Under the pieces are notes generated by a model. That model was not told the origin of the DNA, searched no databases, and was given only the letters and a program-made list of their open reading frames with translations. 64,000 bases of DNA from positions 682,001 to 746,000 of the forward strand of contig NZ_WVVW01000001.1 in the NCBI RefSeq assembly GCF_009857815.1, read 5' to 3'. Shown here piece by piece: positions 1-13,132 of this stretch. The position numbers and the translations under genes are program-made. The stretch comes from Pseudomaricurvus sp. HS19. Lineage in GTDB: Bacteria; Pseudomonadota; Gammaproteobacteria; Pseudomonadales; Cellvibrionaceae. Every line of letters starts with the position of its first letter. Position 1 is the stretch's first letter.

Positions 1-1061
1 CCTGCGCTACGTTCCTCTACAACCTCAAGCAGGGCGTAGAGTCGATTCAGGCCGGCAAGGCCCGGGTTGCTATTGTGGGTAGCAGCGAGGCACCAATTAC
101 CCCGGAAATCATCGACGGCTTTGCCGCCATGAGCGCCTTGGGTACCTTTGAGGGCCTGAAGAAGCTGGAAGGTACCGACAACCCGGACCTGCGTCGTTCC
201 AGTCGCCCATTTGGCGAGAACTGCGGTTTCACCATTGGCGAATCCTGCCAGTTTGTAGTGCTGATGGACGATGCCCTGGCGCTGGAGCTGGGAGCCCAGA
301 TCCACGGTGCAGTCTCTGATGTGTTCGTCAACGCGGACGGTTTCAAAAAGTCCATTTCCGCACCTGGTCCCGGTAACTTTATTACCCTGTCCAAGGCGGT
401 CGCAGCAGCCCGTCAGCTGGTCGGTGACGACGGCATTCGTGAGCGCAGCTTTATTCACGCTCACGGCTCAAGCACCCCGGCAAACCGCCAGACCGAATCC
501 GAGCTCTTCCACCGTGTGGCAGAAGCCTTCGGCATTGAGCACTGGCCGGTTGCGGCGGTGAAAGCCTACGTTGGTCACTCCATCGGTCCTGCCAGTGGTG
601 ACCAGGTCGTGTCAGCGCTGGGTTCCTTCCACTATGGCCTGATTCCCGGTATCAAGACCATCGACAAGGTTGCCGATGACGTCTATGCCGAGCGCCTGGA
701 TATTTCTGTCCAGGATATTCGCAAGCAGGGCCTTGATGTGGCCTTCATTAACAGCAAGGGCTTTGGCGGCAATAACGCCACAGGCGTCGTGCTGTCACCG
801 GAGGTGGCCAAGCGCATGATGCAGAAGCGCTATGGCGATGAGGCCATGGCGCAACACGCAGCGCGCAGCCAGGCTGTGGAAGCGAGGGCTGAAGCCTATG
901 AGCAGCGCGCACTGCATGGTCAGTTTGATGTGATTTACAGCTTCGGTGAGAAACTGATGGATGATTCCCAACTGGGTATTACCGATGCCACGTTGTCCGT
1001 TCCGGGCTGGGATCACGCTATCGAGTATCCCAAGGACACCCGTTACCAGGACATGGTCTGA
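1..1061 (+). CDS. fabY: Beta-ketoacyl-ACP synthase, FabY-like (5' partial)
   Basis: C-terminal 352 codons of a thiolase-fold condensing enzyme whose start lies left of the window. The first readable codons (from base 3) give CATFLYN, so the first visible residue is probably the nucleophilic cysteine. The two active-site histidines follow, in AHGSSTP (near 462) and KAYVGHSIGPASGDQ (near 576), and the glycine-rich FGGNNATGV motif is present. The long tail after this motif, ending near RYQDMV, is typical of the FabY class, which in Pseudomonas makes acetoacetyl-ACP to start fatty acid synthesis. FabY is preferred over FabB/FabF because of this tail and the ADDVYAERLDI region. A terminator follows at 1140-1190. 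Confidence 0.75.
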   Translation, partial: CATFLYNLKQGVESIQAGKARVAIVGSSEAPITPEIIDGFAAMSALGTFEGLKKLEGTDNPDLRRSSRPFGENCGFTIGESCQFVVLMDDALALELGAQIHGAVSDVFVNADGFKKSISAPGPGNFITLSKAVAAARQLVGDDGIRERSFIHAHGSSTPANRQTESELFHRVAEAFGIEHWPVAAVKAYVGHSIGPASGDQVVSALGSFHYGLIPGIKTIDKVADDVYAERLDISVQDIRKQGLDVAFINSKGFGGNNATGVVLSPEVAKRMMQKRYGDEAMAQHAARSQAVEARAEAYEQRALHGQFDVIYSFGEKLMDDSQLGITDATLSVPGWDHAIEYPKDTRYQDMV

Positions 1062-1139
1062 CGTAAAGGCCGGCAGCCCACCGGGCTGTACGGTTGAATT
1101 CCCCCGACCATTGTGAGACAAAATGCTCCAGGTCGGGGC

Positions 1140-1190
1140 GCAAAGCCCCGCAGGTCAGGCAAGGTGCCGGTGAGACCTCGGGGCTTTTTG
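1140..1190 (+). terminator. Intrinsic terminator after the FabY-like gene
   Basis: GCAAAGCCCCG with AGGTC pairs with GACCT and CGGGGCTTTTTGC, with one bulged C. The stem is long, has a G+C core and ends in a T-tract, so the following regulator gene should be transcribed separately. Confidence 0.8.
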
Positions 1191-1227
1191 CATTTGCAGG
1201 ATAGCGTGTCACATTGCAGGGGACAGC

Positions 1228-1773
1228 ATGTCAGAATCCGCCGGGCTCGGAACGCGCCTCAGGGTCATCAGGGAGTTTTACGGGTGGTCGCAGAGGGAGC
1301 TGGGCAAGCGCGCCGGTGTGCCCAACAGTGCCATCTCGGTCATCGAGCAAGGGACAGTCAGCCCCTCCATTCAATCGCTGGAGAAAGTCCTGAAAGGCTT
1401 TCCTCTGAGTCTGCCGGATTTTTTCGCCATTGATATCCAGAATTGTCATGCGCGGGTGGCACATACCGATGCGGACAGTGCCACACGAAATCACGCCGTA
1501 CATTACCATCCGGCGAAAGAGGGGGGCGGCCATGAGCTCTACTTGCGCACCTATTGCCGCAGCCCGGCAGATCCGCCACTAAACCTGTTATCCCGGGGGC
1601 AAACCCTGGTGTTGCTGTTGCGGGGCGAGGCCATGTACCGCTCTACCGGGTCCGAGCATCACCTGCGTGCAGGCAGCAGCCTCTCCCTCAACGGGATAGC
1701 ACCTTTCAGGCTGGAGCCGGAACAGAATGACACCGAGTGGGTTGTAGCCTGCCTGCCAAAAGTGGTGGGCTAG
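1228..1773 (+). CDS. XRE-family regulator with C-terminal cupin domain
   Basis: 181-residue protein. Residues about 8-65 form a Cro/C1-type helix-turn-helix (GTRLRVIREFYGWSQREL, then NSAISVIEQG). Residues about 95-178 look like a small cupin beta-barrel. This HTH-cupin layout is that of PuuR/SutR-type regulators, which usually sense a small metabolite and control adjacent catabolic or transport genes. The start is an ATG soon after GGGGACAGC, which is only a weak ribosome site. It lies between the fabY terminator and fadBA, so fadBA control is possible, but a PsrA-like box nearer fadB is a competing candidate. The ligand is unknown. Confidence 0.8.
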   Translation: MSESAGLGTRLRVIREFYGWSQRELGKRAGVPNSAISVIEQGTVSPSIQSLEKVLKGFPLSLPDFFAIDIQNCHARVAHTDADSATRNHAVHYHPAKEGGGHELYLRTYCRSPADPPLNLLSRGQTLVLLLRGEAMYRSTGSEHHLRAGSSLSLNGIAPFRLEPEQNDTEWVVACLPKVVG

Positions 1774-1830
1774 CCCATGCCAGCCAGTCCGGCGGCAATT
1801 GACTGTCAAATTGGGGTGTACTTCCGAATT

Positions 1831-1844
1831 CAAACTAGTGTTTA
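1831..1844. promoter_or_regulatory. PsrA-like operator upstream of fadB
   Basis: CAAACTAGTGTTTA has perfect AAAC/GTTT arms around a 4-base spacer. It matches the fatty-acid-responsive PsrA/FadR-type TetR box known in pseudomonads, (G/C)AAAC-N(2-4)-GTTT(G/C), except for its last base. It lies 40 bases before the fadB start, where a repressor would block transcription. No psrA gene is in the window. Confidence 0.5.
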
Positions 1845-1883
1845 ATTACATCTTTCACCCACTGCCAGCAGAAGAGGTCGTTT

Positions 1884-5245
<3,362 letters not shown>

Positions 5246-5280
5246 CGAAGCGGGTCAAAAATTCCCGTTAGCCTGAGACG

Positions 5281-5313
5281 AAGGCGGAGTCCCAATTGGG
5301 GCTCCGCCTTTTT
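5281..5313 (+). terminator. Intrinsic terminator of fadBA
   Basis: AAGGCGGAG pairs perfectly with CTCCGCCTT around a 12-base loop and runs into TTTT, 35 bases after the fadA stop. Confidence 0.85.
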
Positions 5314-5404
5314 CATTTTGTCCGCTCACTTTGTGGCCAACCTCGTGTCTGTTATTATCGCGCCCCCTTCAGCGCGGCCCAGCGGCCGGAATGCGGAGAT
5401 TTCT

Positions 5405-6412
5405 GTGCACCACACACTGTCCTTTAAAGACTCCGACGCTGCTCGTGCCTGTTCCGGAACCGGGTTGTGGCCATTACCCCAGGTGCACCCTGAGCTGGAA
5501 AGCTGTGTCCGTCTGCTGGTGCGATTGTGGTACGCGCTGCTGTTGGTGTTGTGCAGCCCGATCCTGCCGGCGTCAGCTGAAATGGCACCATCCACACCCG
5601 CACTCTGGCAGGTGGACTCCCGGGATGGGCAGGGCCGTCTTTATTTATTGGGTTCCATCCATTTTGGCAATCCGGGGCTCTATCCGCTCCCGTCTTACGT
5701 CAACCAGGCATTCAAGGACAGTGAGGTTCTGGCAGTTGAGCTGGACCCGCAGAGGCTGGATCCGGCTGAAGTATCGCTGGTACTCACCAATTATGGCCGC
5801 TTGCCGACCGGGCAGCTGCTTAAGGATTATCTGCCGGAGAGCGATTGGCACAAGCTGCAGGCATTACTTAACGCTTCCGGACTACCGGCCGAGACCATGC
5901 AACGCCTCAAACCCTGGCTGGTCGCGGTGCAGCTGACAGCGGCCCAGGTACGACGTGCCGGCTTCAGCGAAGGCTATGGCATCGATCGCCATTTCCTGAC
6001 ACTGGCGCGCCACCCCGAAGCGCCAAAACAGATTCTGGAGCTGGAGAGCTTCCGCCAGCAGATGGCGATGTTTGATGGGTTATCACACCGCGCCCAGGTG
6101 GAGTTTCTGCTGCAGAGTCTGGAGGACAGTGAGCTGGCTCCCAGGACGCTGGATCAACTGATCAAAGCCTGGCGCAAGGGCGATCAACAGGCCCTGGAAG
6201 GCCTGGTTGCCGAGGCGTTCGGCACCGACACGACGCCCTTGTACGATAGGGTGTTCGTTCGTCGCAACGACCTGATGCAGGAACGGCTGCTTGCGGAGCT
6301 CCGTCGGGGAGAGCGCCTGTTCGTTGTGGTGGGCGCAGGTCATGTTGTTGGAGACGACGGCCTGGTAGCGCGTTTCCGGGCTCTGGGCTATACCGTTCAA
6401 CGCCTGCAATAG
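5405..6412 (+). CDS. TraB/GumN family protein
   Basis: 335-residue protein of the TraB/GumN superfamily, distant relatives of the Tiki metalloproteases. Hallmarks are LYLLGSIHFG near the start of the mature domain and VGAGHVVGDDGL at the C-terminus, the usual conserved GxH motifs. A hydrophobic stretch (YALLLVLCSPILPASA) is a probable signal peptide, so the protein should be periplasmic or membrane-attached. The open frame extends to a TTG inside the fadA terminator, which cannot be the start. GTG 5405, six bases after GCGGAG, is preferred; GTG 5483 or 5519 would give a more standard signal peptide. The exact bacterial role is not established. Confidence 0.75.
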   Translation: MHHTLSFKDSDAARACSGTGLWPLPQVHPELESCVRLLVRLWYALLLVLCSPILPASAEMAPSTPALWQVDSRDGQGRLYLLGSIHFGNPGLYPLPSYVNQAFKDSEVLAVELDPQRLDPAEVSLVLTNYGRLPTGQLLKDYLPESDWHKLQALLNASGLPAETMQRLKPWLVAVQLTAAQVRRAGFSEGYGIDRHFLTLARHPEAPKQILELESFRQQMAMFDGLSHRAQVEFLLQSLEDSELAPRTLDQLIKAWRKGDQQALEGLVAEAFGTDTTPLYDRVFVRRNDLMQERLLAELRRGERLFVVVGAGHVVGDDGLVARFRALGYTVQRLQ

Positions 6413-6566
6413 CCTTGCTGGCCGGGCCTCGGTTGAATGCTGCAGGCGAGTGTGGCAAAATCTGCTGCCCTTGATAGAGCCAATGTCATTTTTCATCCAA
6501 TATTTGCATGAAAATCAAAGTGTTGCAGACACTTCATGAGAGACGTTGTGAGCTTTATTGGGTAAC

Positions 6567-6651
6567 GCGGACGTGGCGGAATTGGTAGACGCGCCAGGTT
6601 TAGGTTCTGGTATCGCAAGATGTGAGAGTTCAAGTCTCTCCGTCCGCACCA
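6567..6651 (+). tRNA. tRNA-Leu (anticodon TAG)
   Basis: The 85-base cloverleaf has acceptor arms GCGGACG/CGTCCGC and an encoded CCA end. The anticodon stem CCAGG/TCTGG holds the loop TTTAGGT, with anticodon TAG at 6601-6603. A long variable arm and the GTTCAAGTC T-loop make it a class II leucine tRNA reading CUA and related codons. It stands alone, 100 bases before the trigger factor start. Confidence 0.96.
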
Positions 6652-6750
6652 CAATAGTTAAAGGTTTTTGAGGTGCTTGTTCCGCGGGACGGGCACTATA
6701 AATCGAACAGACACCGACTCAGGCTTATCCTGATTTTCACGAGGAACACC

Positions 6751-8067
6751 ATGCAGGTTTCAATCGAGACAACCACCGGTCTGGAACGCCGTATGACCGT
6801 AGGCATCCCAGCCGAGCAAGTAGATACTGAAGTTAACAAGCGCCTGCAGCAAGCCGCTAAGACTGTCCGCCTCAATGGTTTCCGCAAGGGCAAGGTCCCG
6901 ATGAAAGTGGTTAAGCAGCGTTTTGGCGCTGGTGTTCGCCAGGAAGTGCTGGGCGAAGTTATCAACCGCTCTTTCTATGAAGCCGTGCAGAAGGAGTCTG
7001 TTAAGCCGGCAGGTCAGCCTTCCATCGAGCCGAAAGAGATGGCCGAAGGCAAGGATTTCGAGTTTGTTGCTACTTTCGAGGTCTACCCCGAAGTGACTCT
7101 CGCTGACACCAGCGGCTTTGAAATCACCAAGTTGGTTGCCACCGTTGAAGATGCCGATATCGACAAGATGATCGACGTACTGCGCAAGCAGCAGGCAGAG
7201 TGGCAGGTGGCTGAGCGCGCTGCAGCCGATGGCGACCAGGTGGATATCGACTTTACCGGCACCAAAGACGGTGAAGAGTTTGCCGGTGGCAAAGGCGAAG
7301 GCCACAAACTGGTGCTGGGTTCCGGCAGCATGATTCCGGGCTTTGAAGACGGTATCGTTGGTATGAGCGCCGGTGAAGAGAAGGTTCTGGCCTTGTCCTT
7401 CCCTGAGGACTACCACGCCGAAGAGCTCAAGGGTGCAGCTGTAGAGTTCGCCGTTAAGGTGAATTCCGTTTCCGCACAGGAGCTGCCTGAACTGAACGCA
7501 GACTTCTTCTCCAAGTATGGCGTTGAAGGCGACGACCTGCAGGCGTTCCGCGACGAAGTTCGCAAGAACATGGAGCGTGAGCTGAAGAATGCTGCCAAGA
7601 GCAAGCTCAAGAACCAGGTCATGGACAAGCTTATCGAAGCCAACGAAGTAGAGCTGCCAAAAGCTCTGGTTGAGGGCGAAGTTGAAGCCCTGCGTAACCA
7701 GATGATGCAGCAGTTCGGTGGCCCCCAGCCGCAGCTGGACCTGAAGGCTCTGCTGCCCGACGAGATGTTCCGCGAGCAGGCCGAGCGTCGTGTGGCCCTG
7801 GGTCTGCTGGTTGGCGAGCTGGTCAAGTCCGCCGAGATCAAAGTGGACGGCGATCGTGTTCGTAGCATGGTGGAAGAAATGGCTGCCGCCTATCAGGATC
7901 CTGAAGAAGTGGTGAACTACTACTTCTCCAACCAGCAGCTGCTGAGTGGCGTTGAGTCCGTGGTTCTGGAAGACCAGGTGGTTGATCATATCCTGGCAAC
8001 CGCTAAAGTTTCGGAAGAGCAAAGCTCCTACGAAGAGGCGGTAAAACCTGCCCAAAACGCTGAGTAA
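6751..8067 (+). CDS. tig: Trigger factor, ribosome-associated chaperone
   Basis: 438 residues, the usual length. The N-terminal ribosome-binding domain carries the signature GFRKGKVP near residue 45, which docks at the peptide exit tunnel. A FKBP-type prolyl isomerase domain (DGDQVDIDFTG through GFEDGIVGM) lies near 155-235, followed by a helical substrate-binding C-terminal domain. The start is the ATG after GAGGAACACC; the frame is open further upstream but has no better site. It heads the conserved tig-clpP-clpX-lon block that handles new and misfolded proteins. Confidence 0.97.
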   Translation: MQVSIETTTGLERRMTVGIPAEQVDTEVNKRLQQAAKTVRLNGFRKGKVPMKVVKQRFGAGVRQEVLGEVINRSFYEAVQKESVKPAGQPSIEPKEMAEGKDFEFVATFEVYPEVTLADTSGFEITKLVATVEDADIDKMIDVLRKQQAEWQVAERAAADGDQVDIDFTGTKDGEEFAGGKGEGHKLVLGSGSMIPGFEDGIVGMSAGEEKVLALSFPEDYHAEELKGAAVEFAVKVNSVSAQELPELNADFFSKYGVEGDDLQAFRDEVRKNMERELKNAAKSKLKNQVMDKLIEANEVELPKALVEGEVEALRNQMMQQFGGPQPQLDLKALLPDEMFREQAERRVALGLLVGELVKSAEIKVDGDRVRSMVEEMAAAYQDPEEVVNYYFSNQQLLSGVESVVLEDQVVDHILATAKVSEEQSSYEEAVKPAQNAE

Positions 8068-8099
8068 ATCTCGGCTGAGTTGATTACAATCTGCTCAAA

Positions 8100-8131
8100 G
8101 ATTGCCGCGAAAAACTCATTTCGCGGCAATC
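8100..8131 (+). other. Perfect 11-bp hairpin between tig and clpP
   Basis: GATTGCCGCGA and TCGCGGCAATC form an 11-bp perfect stem with a 10-base loop, 32 bases after the tig stop. It is followed by C and A rather than T, so it is not a classic intrinsic terminator. It may protect or process the tig 3' end. Confidence 0.6.
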
Positions 8132-8259
8132 TCCCCCCAATTCCACACACATTAGTGGATTATCTTTTCCGCAAGGTTTAAGCTCGAAGCATAGGTAGCA
8201 GTGGAGAAATTCCCCTGTGGGTTTCCTGGAGCTTGTAGACTAAGGAACTGATAAATCCC

Positions 8260-8895
8260 ATGGCAACATTCGACTTTACCCCTCCCAATCTCGACATTCG
8301 CGGCGCCGGCGGCCTTGTGCCAATGGTTATCGAACAGACCGCCCGCGGTGAACGCTCTTTTGATATTTACTCCCGCCTCCTGAAGGAGCGTGTTATTTTT
8401 CTGGTCGGCACTGTTGAAGATCACATGGCCAACCTGGTGGTTGCACAGCTGCTGTTCCTCGAAGCTGAAAACCCTGACAAAGACATCCATCTTTATATTA
8501 ACTCCCCCGGCGGATCTGTAACTGCGGGTCTCTCTATTTACGACACCATGCAATTCATCAAGCCAGACGTCAGTACCATGTGTATTGGCCAGGCCTGCAG
8601 CATGGGCGCGTTTTTGCTCAGCGCCGGCGCCAAGGGCAAGCGCTACTGCCTGCCTAATGCCCGCACGATGATTCACCAACCAAGTGGTGGTGCCCAGGGC
8701 CAGGCTTCCGACATTCACATCCATGCCCAGGAAATCCTCAAGATGCGTCAGCGCCTGAACGAGATCATGGCCGGCCACTGCGGCAAGGACGTTGAACAGA
8801 TCGCCCGCGATACCGAACGTGACAATTTCATGAGTGCTTACGAGTCCAGAGACTACGGCCTGGTGGACGAGGTACTGGAGAAGAGGGGAGGCTGA
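8260..8895 (+). CDS. clpP: ATP-dependent Clp protease proteolytic subunit ClpP
   Basis: 211 residues with the intact serine-protease triad: Ser114 in CSMGAFLL, His139 in MIHQPSGG and Asp188 in the ERDNF segment. The first residues are probably removed by self-cleavage as in other ClpPs. It forms a barrel-shaped 14-mer that degrades proteins unfolded by ClpX, encoded next on the same strand. A 239-base gap before clpX, with a possible promoter, suggests clpX can also be expressed on its own. Confidence 0.97.
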   Translation: MATFDFTPPNLDIRGAGGLVPMVIEQTARGERSFDIYSRLLKERVIFLVGTVEDHMANLVVAQLLFLEAENPDKDIHLYINSPGGSVTAGLSIYDTMQFIKPDVSTMCIGQACSMGAFLLSAGAKGKRYCLPNARTMIHQPSGGAQGQASDIHIHAQEILKMRQRLNEIMAGHCGKDVEQIARDTERDNFMSAYESRDYGLVDEVLEKRGG

Positions 8896-8953
8896 GAACC
8901 GCTCAAATAAGATCAGCACGGCCATGCAGATTTGGCTAAACTGACAGGGCCAG

Positions 8954-8984
8954 TTGATCGGCGGCAATAGCTGCCGGTTATAAA
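8954..8984 (+). promoter_or_regulatory. Possible sigma70-type promoter before clpX
   Basis: TTGATC and TATAAA are separated by 19 bases (18 if TTATAA is used). The spacing is longer than ideal, so this is tentative. Confidence 0.3.
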
Positions 8985-9134
8985 CCTGCAAGGCTTTAAA
9001 GCTTTTAGCGATTATCACGGCGGCTAATGCGCCATTCACCATGGACTTTGGTCGCTACGACTTGAAATATGAAGCCATTGACAGCATTGTAAAAGCTGAT
9101 GTGGTGCTGATAGTTGGTTTTACGGAGAGGTTTA

Positions 9135-10442
9135 ATGACCGATAGCAAAGACACTGGGGAAGACAACGGCAAACTGCTGTATTGTTCATTCTGCGGCAAG
9201 AGCCAGCATGAAGTTCGCAAGCTGATAGCCGGCCCCTCGGTCTTTATCTGTGATGAGTGTGTGGATCTCTGCAACGACATCATCCGCGAAGAAATTCAGG
9301 AGAGCGCTGCAGAGGGTGCCAGTGAGCGCCTTCCTACACCTGCCGAGATAGCCAAAATCCTTGATGAGTATGTGATTGGGCAGCAACGTGCCAAGAAAGT
9401 GCTGGCAGTTGCGGTTTACAACCACTACAAACGTCTGCGTTTTGGCGAGCGTAAAAAGGACAAGGATGAGGTCGAGCTCGGCAAGAGCAACATCCTCATG
9501 GTTGGTCCAACCGGTAGTGGTAAGACACTGCTGGCAGAGACCCTTGCACGCTTGCTGAACGTGCCTTTCACCATTGCAGATGCCACCACCCTGACCGAAG
9601 CCGGTTACGTGGGTGAGGACGTCGAGAACATCATCCAGAAACTGCTGCAAAAGTGCGATTACGATGTGGAGAAAGCCCAGCAGGGCATCGTCTATATCGA
9701 TGAAATCGACAAGATTTCCCGCAAATCCGACAACCCATCAATTACCCGGGATGTCAGTGGTGAGGGTGTGCAGCAGGCACTGCTGAAACTCATTGAGGGC
9801 ACCGTTGCCTCGGTACCTCCTCAGGGTGGACGCAAGCATCCGCAGCAGGAATTCCTGCAAGTGGACACCTCCAACATTCTGTTCATTTGTGGCGGTGCAT
9901 TTGCCGGGCTGGACAAAGTTATTCGTGATCGCTCCGAGAAAAGTGGCATCGGTTTCAGTGCTCAGGTTAAAAGCAAGCAGGCGGGCAAAGATGTCGGCGA
10001 GACCTTTAAAGAGCTCGAGCCTGAAGACCTGGTGAAGTATGGCCTGATTCCCGAGTTTGTCGGGCGTCTGCCGGTTATTGCCACTCTGGAGGAGCTGGAC
10101 CTTGAGGCGCTGGTGCGCATCCTGACCGAACCGAAGAATGCGCTTACCAAGCAGTATGGCAAGCTGTTCGAGATGGAAGGCGTCGAAGTGGACTTCCGCA
10201 AAGATGCGCTGGAAGCCGTCGCCCGCAAGGCAATGGAGCGCAAGACCGGCGCGCGCGGACTGCGCTCCATCATGGAGTCTGTTTTGCTCGACACCATGTA
10301 TCGCATTCCTTCGGAAGACAGCGTCTCCAAGGTTGTCGTGGACGAGTCTGTCATTAACGGTGAGTCCGAGCCATTACTGGTGTACGAAACCAGCGAGGCC
10401 GAGCTGGCTCCGCCCCAGCAAAAAGTGGCTCCGGAAGATTGA
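9135..10442 (+). CDS. clpX: ATP-dependent Clp protease ATPase subunit ClpX
   Basis: 435-residue AAA+ unfoldase. The N-terminal C4 zinc-binding domain (CSFCGK and CDECVDLC) recruits adaptors and substrates. Walker A GPTGSGKT, Walker [11 protein letters not shown] and the sensor-2 region [10 protein letters not shown] are all present. It unfolds tagged proteins such as SsrA-marked chains and feeds them to ClpP. The ATG follows GGAGAGG; an upstream in-frame TTG is unlikely to be used. A clear terminator follows the gene. Confidence 0.97.
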   Translation: MTDSKDTGEDNGKLLYCSFCGKSQHEVRKLIAGPSVFICDECVDLCNDIIREEIQESAAEGASERLPTPAEIAKILDEYVIGQQRAKKVLAVAVYNHYKRLRFGERKKDKDEVELGKSNILMVGPTGSGKTLLAETLARLLNVPFTIADATTLTEAGYVGEDVENIIQKLLQKCDYDVEKAQQGIVYIDEIDKISRKSDNPSITRDVSGEGVQQALLKLIEGTVASVPPQGGRKHPQQEFLQVDTSNILFICGGAFAGLDKVIRDRSEKSGIGFSAQVKSKQAGKDVGETFKELEPEDLVKYGLIPEFVGRLPVIATLEELDLEALVRILTEPKNALTKQYGKLFEMEGVEVDFRKDALEAVARKAMERKTGARGLRSIMESVLLDTMYRIPSEDSVSKVVVDESVINGESEPLLVYETSEAELAPPQQKVAPED

Positions 10443-10487
10443 TCGATCCGCTGGAACACCAGACAGATCGAACAGCATCTGAACAGG

Positions 10488-10513
10488 AAGGGGCTCATTG
10501 AGCCCCTTTTTTT
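10488..10513 (+). terminator. Intrinsic terminator of clpX
   Basis: AAGGGGCTC-ATT-GAGCCCCTT is a perfect 9-bp stem with a 3-base loop followed by a T-run, separating clpX from lon. Confidence 0.85.
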
Positions 10514-10533
10514 GTGTATTTATCCTGGGGGTC

Positions 10534-10560
10534 GTTGTATTTCTGCAACATTGCCCCCAT
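10534..10560 (+). promoter_or_regulatory. Possible heat-shock (sigma32) promoter of lon
   Basis: GTTGTAT, then 14 bases, then CCCCATTG, compared with the sigma32 consensus CTTGAAA-N(12-15)-CCCCATNT. The -10 half is very good and the -35 half is partial. Its place about 70 bases before lon, a classic heat-shock gene, supports it. Confidence 0.4.
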
Positions 10561-10627
10561 TGTGTAAGTGGGCCCTTGCGCGCCCACCTTCTGAGAATTT
10601 TGATTTGTGGAATCAGGAAAGGCAGAC

Positions 10628-13024
10628 ATGAGCAATTTTGATATCCCCTTGTTGCCGTTGCGCGATGTGGTTGTGTACCCCCACATGGTTATCCCACTGT
10701 TCGTCGGCCGTAAGAAATCCATAGAAGCACTCGAAAAGGCCATGGCAGCAGACAAGCAGGTGCTGCTGTTGGCGCAACGTAATGCCTCTGACGACGATCC
10801 CACTGAGAGTGATCTCTACGAGATCGGTACTGTCTCTACCATTTTGCAGTTGCTCAAGCTTCCCGACGGTACCGTTAAGGTGCTGGTTGAAGGTGGCGAC
10901 CGGGCACGTGTGACAGCTGTCGAAGAAGAGGAAGGTTATTTCCGGGCCGAAATCGATGTGCTGGACAGTGCCGAAGTGCCAGCGTCAGAAGCGGAAGCTC
11001 TGGTTCGTTCCGCGATGTCGCAGTTCGAACAGTATGTGAATCTGAGCAAGAAAGTGCCCACCGAAGTGATGACGTCGCTCTCCGGCATTGATGAGCCGGG
11101 TCGGTTGGCCGATACCATTGCCGCGCACATGAGCCTCGACCTGGAGCAGAAGCAGGCAATTCTGGAGATGATCGATATCCGAGATCGTCTCGAACACCTG
11201 TTGGGCCTGATGGCTGCAGAAATCGACCTGTTCCAGGTTGAGAAGCGTATCCGCGGCCGCGTCAAAAAACAGATGGAAAAGAGCCAGCGCGAGTACTACC
11301 TGAATGAGCAGATGAAGGCCATTCAGAAAGAGCTGGGCGAAATCACCGAAGAGCCCAACGAGCTGGAAGAGCTCGAGCAGAAAATTGCCGGCGCCAAAAT
11401 GCCGCAGGAAGCCGAGCGCAAGACACGCGCCGAACTCTCCAAGTTGAAAATGATGTCACCGATGTCGGCCGAAGCCTCCGTTGTGCGTGCCTACATCGAC
11501 TGGATGGTCAGTGTGCCCTGGTCCAAGCGCAGTAAAGTGCGCCACGATTTGGCTCGCGCAGAATCTGTGCTCGAAGCCGATCATTACGGTCTTGAAGAGG
11601 TAAAAGAGCGGATTCTTGAATACCTTGCGGTGCAGAAACGGGTCAAGAAGCTCAAAGGTCCAGTCCTGTGCCTGGTAGGTCCTCCCGGTGTCGGTAAAAC
11701 ATCACTGGGCGAGTCCATTGCCCGTGCCACCAATCGGGAATTTATCCGTATGGCTCTGGGTGGCGTTCGGGACGAAGCGGAGATCCGTGGTCACCGTCGC
11801 ACCTACATTGGCTCTCTGCCCGGCAAACTGATCCAGAAGATGTCCAAGGTGGGCGTGAAAAACCCGCTTTTCCTGCTGGATGAAATCGACAAAATGGGCA
11901 TGGATAACCGTGGGGACCCGGCCTCGGCTCTGCTGGAAGTGCTCGACCCGGAGCAGAACAACACCTTTAACGACCACTATCTTGAGGTCGACTACGACCT
12001 CTCCGAGGTGATGTTTATCTGTACCTCCAACTCCATGAACATTCCCGGTCCGCTGCTGGATCGTATGGAAGTGATCCGTATCCCGGGTTATACGGAAGAC
12101 GAGAAGCTTAATATTGCCCTGCGTTACCTGTTACCCAAGCAGATGAAGAACAACGGCCTCAAGAATCAGGAGTTGACCGTTGATCAGGACGCAATCCTGG
12201 GCATTATCCGTTACTACACCCGTGAAGCTGGAGTTCGTGGCCTTGACCGCGAAATTGCCAAGCTTTGCCGCAAAATTGTCACCCGGCATGTAAAAGATGC
12301 CAGTATCAAGGTGGACAGGGTAACCGCCGACCAGCTTGAAGATTATCTCGGCGTGCGCAAGTTTGATTACGGCGTCGCCGAAGAGGAGAACCAGGTAGGG
12401 CAGGTGACTGGCCTGGCCTGGACGCAGGTGGGTGGCGAGCTGCTGACCATTGAGTCCTCTGCTGTCAAAGGCAAGGGGCGAATCATCAAGACCGGCTCCC
12501 TGGGTGACGTCATGCAGGAGTCCATCCAGGCCGCGTTGACAGTGGTACGCTCACGGTCCCAGGGGCTGGGTATCGCACCGGACTTTATCGACAACCACGA
12601 TATTCATATTCACGTTCCTGAAGGTGCCACACCAAAAGATGGGCCCAGTGCCGGTATTGCGATGTGTACTACATTGGTATCGGTGCTGACCAATATTCCG
12701 GTACGGGCGGACGTGGCTATGACCGGTGAAATCACCCTGCGTGGCCAGGTGTTGCGAATTGGTGGTCTCAAGGAGAAGCTGCTGGCGGCCCACCGGGGTG
12801 GAATTAAAACCGTATTGATCCCCTACGAAAACGAGCGTGACCTGAAGGACATTCCTGACAACATCAAGGCGGATCTGACCATCATACCGGTCAAATGGAT
12901 TGATGAAGTTCTGGAGGTGGCTCTGCAGCATATGCCGACCCCATACTCCGATGAGGAGTACCGGGCGCTGGAGGCAAAGGCGCAGACCGAAGGCAGTTCC
13001 AACCCTCGTATCAGCACCCACTAA
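10628..13024 (+). CDS. lon: ATP-dependent protease Lon
   Basis: 798 residues, normal for the family. The N-terminal substrate-binding domain is followed by a coiled region, an AAA+ module (Walker A GPPGVGKT, Walker [11 protein letters not shown]) and the C-terminal protease with the Ser-Lys dyad: Ser674 in GPSAG and Lys717 in GGLKEKLL. Lon degrades damaged and short-lived regulatory proteins in the cytoplasm. The ATG follows AGGAAAGG. It has its own candidate heat-shock promoter and is followed by a strong hairpin and hupB, as in pseudomonads. Confidence 0.97.
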   Translation: MSNFDIPLLPLRDVVVYPHMVIPLFVGRKKSIEALEKAMAADKQVLLLAQRNASDDDPTESDLYEIGTVSTILQLLKLPDGTVKVLVEGGDRARVTAVEEEEGYFRAEIDVLDSAEVPASEAEALVRSAMSQFEQYVNLSKKVPTEVMTSLSGIDEPGRLADTIAAHMSLDLEQKQAILEMIDIRDRLEHLLGLMAAEIDLFQVEKRIRGRVKKQMEKSQREYYLNEQMKAIQKELGEITEEPNELEELEQKIAGAKMPQEAERKTRAELSKLKMMSPMSAEASVVRAYIDWMVSVPWSKRSKVRHDLARAESVLEADHYGLEEVKERILEYLAVQKRVKKLKGPVLCLVGPPGVGKTSLGESIARATNREFIRMALGGVRDEAEIRGHRRTYIGSLPGKLIQKMSKVGVKNPLFLLDEIDKMGMDNRGDPASALLEVLDPEQNNTFNDHYLEVDYDLSEVMFICTSNSMNIPGPLLDRMEVIRIPGYTEDEKLNIALRYLLPKQMKNNGLKNQELTVDQDAILGIIRYYTREAGVRGLDREIAKLCRKIVTRHVKDASIKVDRVTADQLEDYLGVRKFDYGVAEEENQVGQVTGLAWTQVGGELLTIESSAVKGKGRIIKTGSLGDVMQESIQAALTVVRSRSQGLGIAPDFIDNHDIHIHVPEGATPKDGPSAGIAMCTTLVSVLTNIPVRADVAMTGEITLRGQVLRIGGLKEKLLAAHRGGIKTVLIPYENERDLKDIPDNIKADLTIIPVKWIDEVLEVALQHMPTPYSDEEYRALEAKAQTEGSSNPRISTH

Positions 13025-13029
13025 ACGCC

Positions 13030-13073
13030 CCGGTTTTCCTGCACCAGTGCCTTGTGCTGGTGCGGAAAACCGG
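13030..13073 (+). other. 17-bp hairpin after lon
   Basis: CCGGTTTTCC plus GCACCAG pairs with CTGGTGC plus GGAAAACCGG, with one bulged T and a 9-base loop. There is no following T-run, so it may be a transcript-end stabiliser or a Rho-assisted end rather than a simple intrinsic terminator. Confidence 0.55.
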
Positions 13074-13132
13074 CACGTTGCCTGTAATTTAAACAGTGTG
13101 AAATGCCTTCTTTTAATTGCCGCAAACTTGCC

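Noticed and set aside
5318-5404. Upstream extension of the TraB/GumN gene to a TTG at 5318.
   Set aside because: That start lies next to the fadA terminator T-run and has no ribosome site; the added residues do not resemble the family.
6760-8055. Long antisense open frame inside tig.
   Set aside because: The plus strand encodes an unambiguous trigger factor; the antisense product has no recognisable domain.
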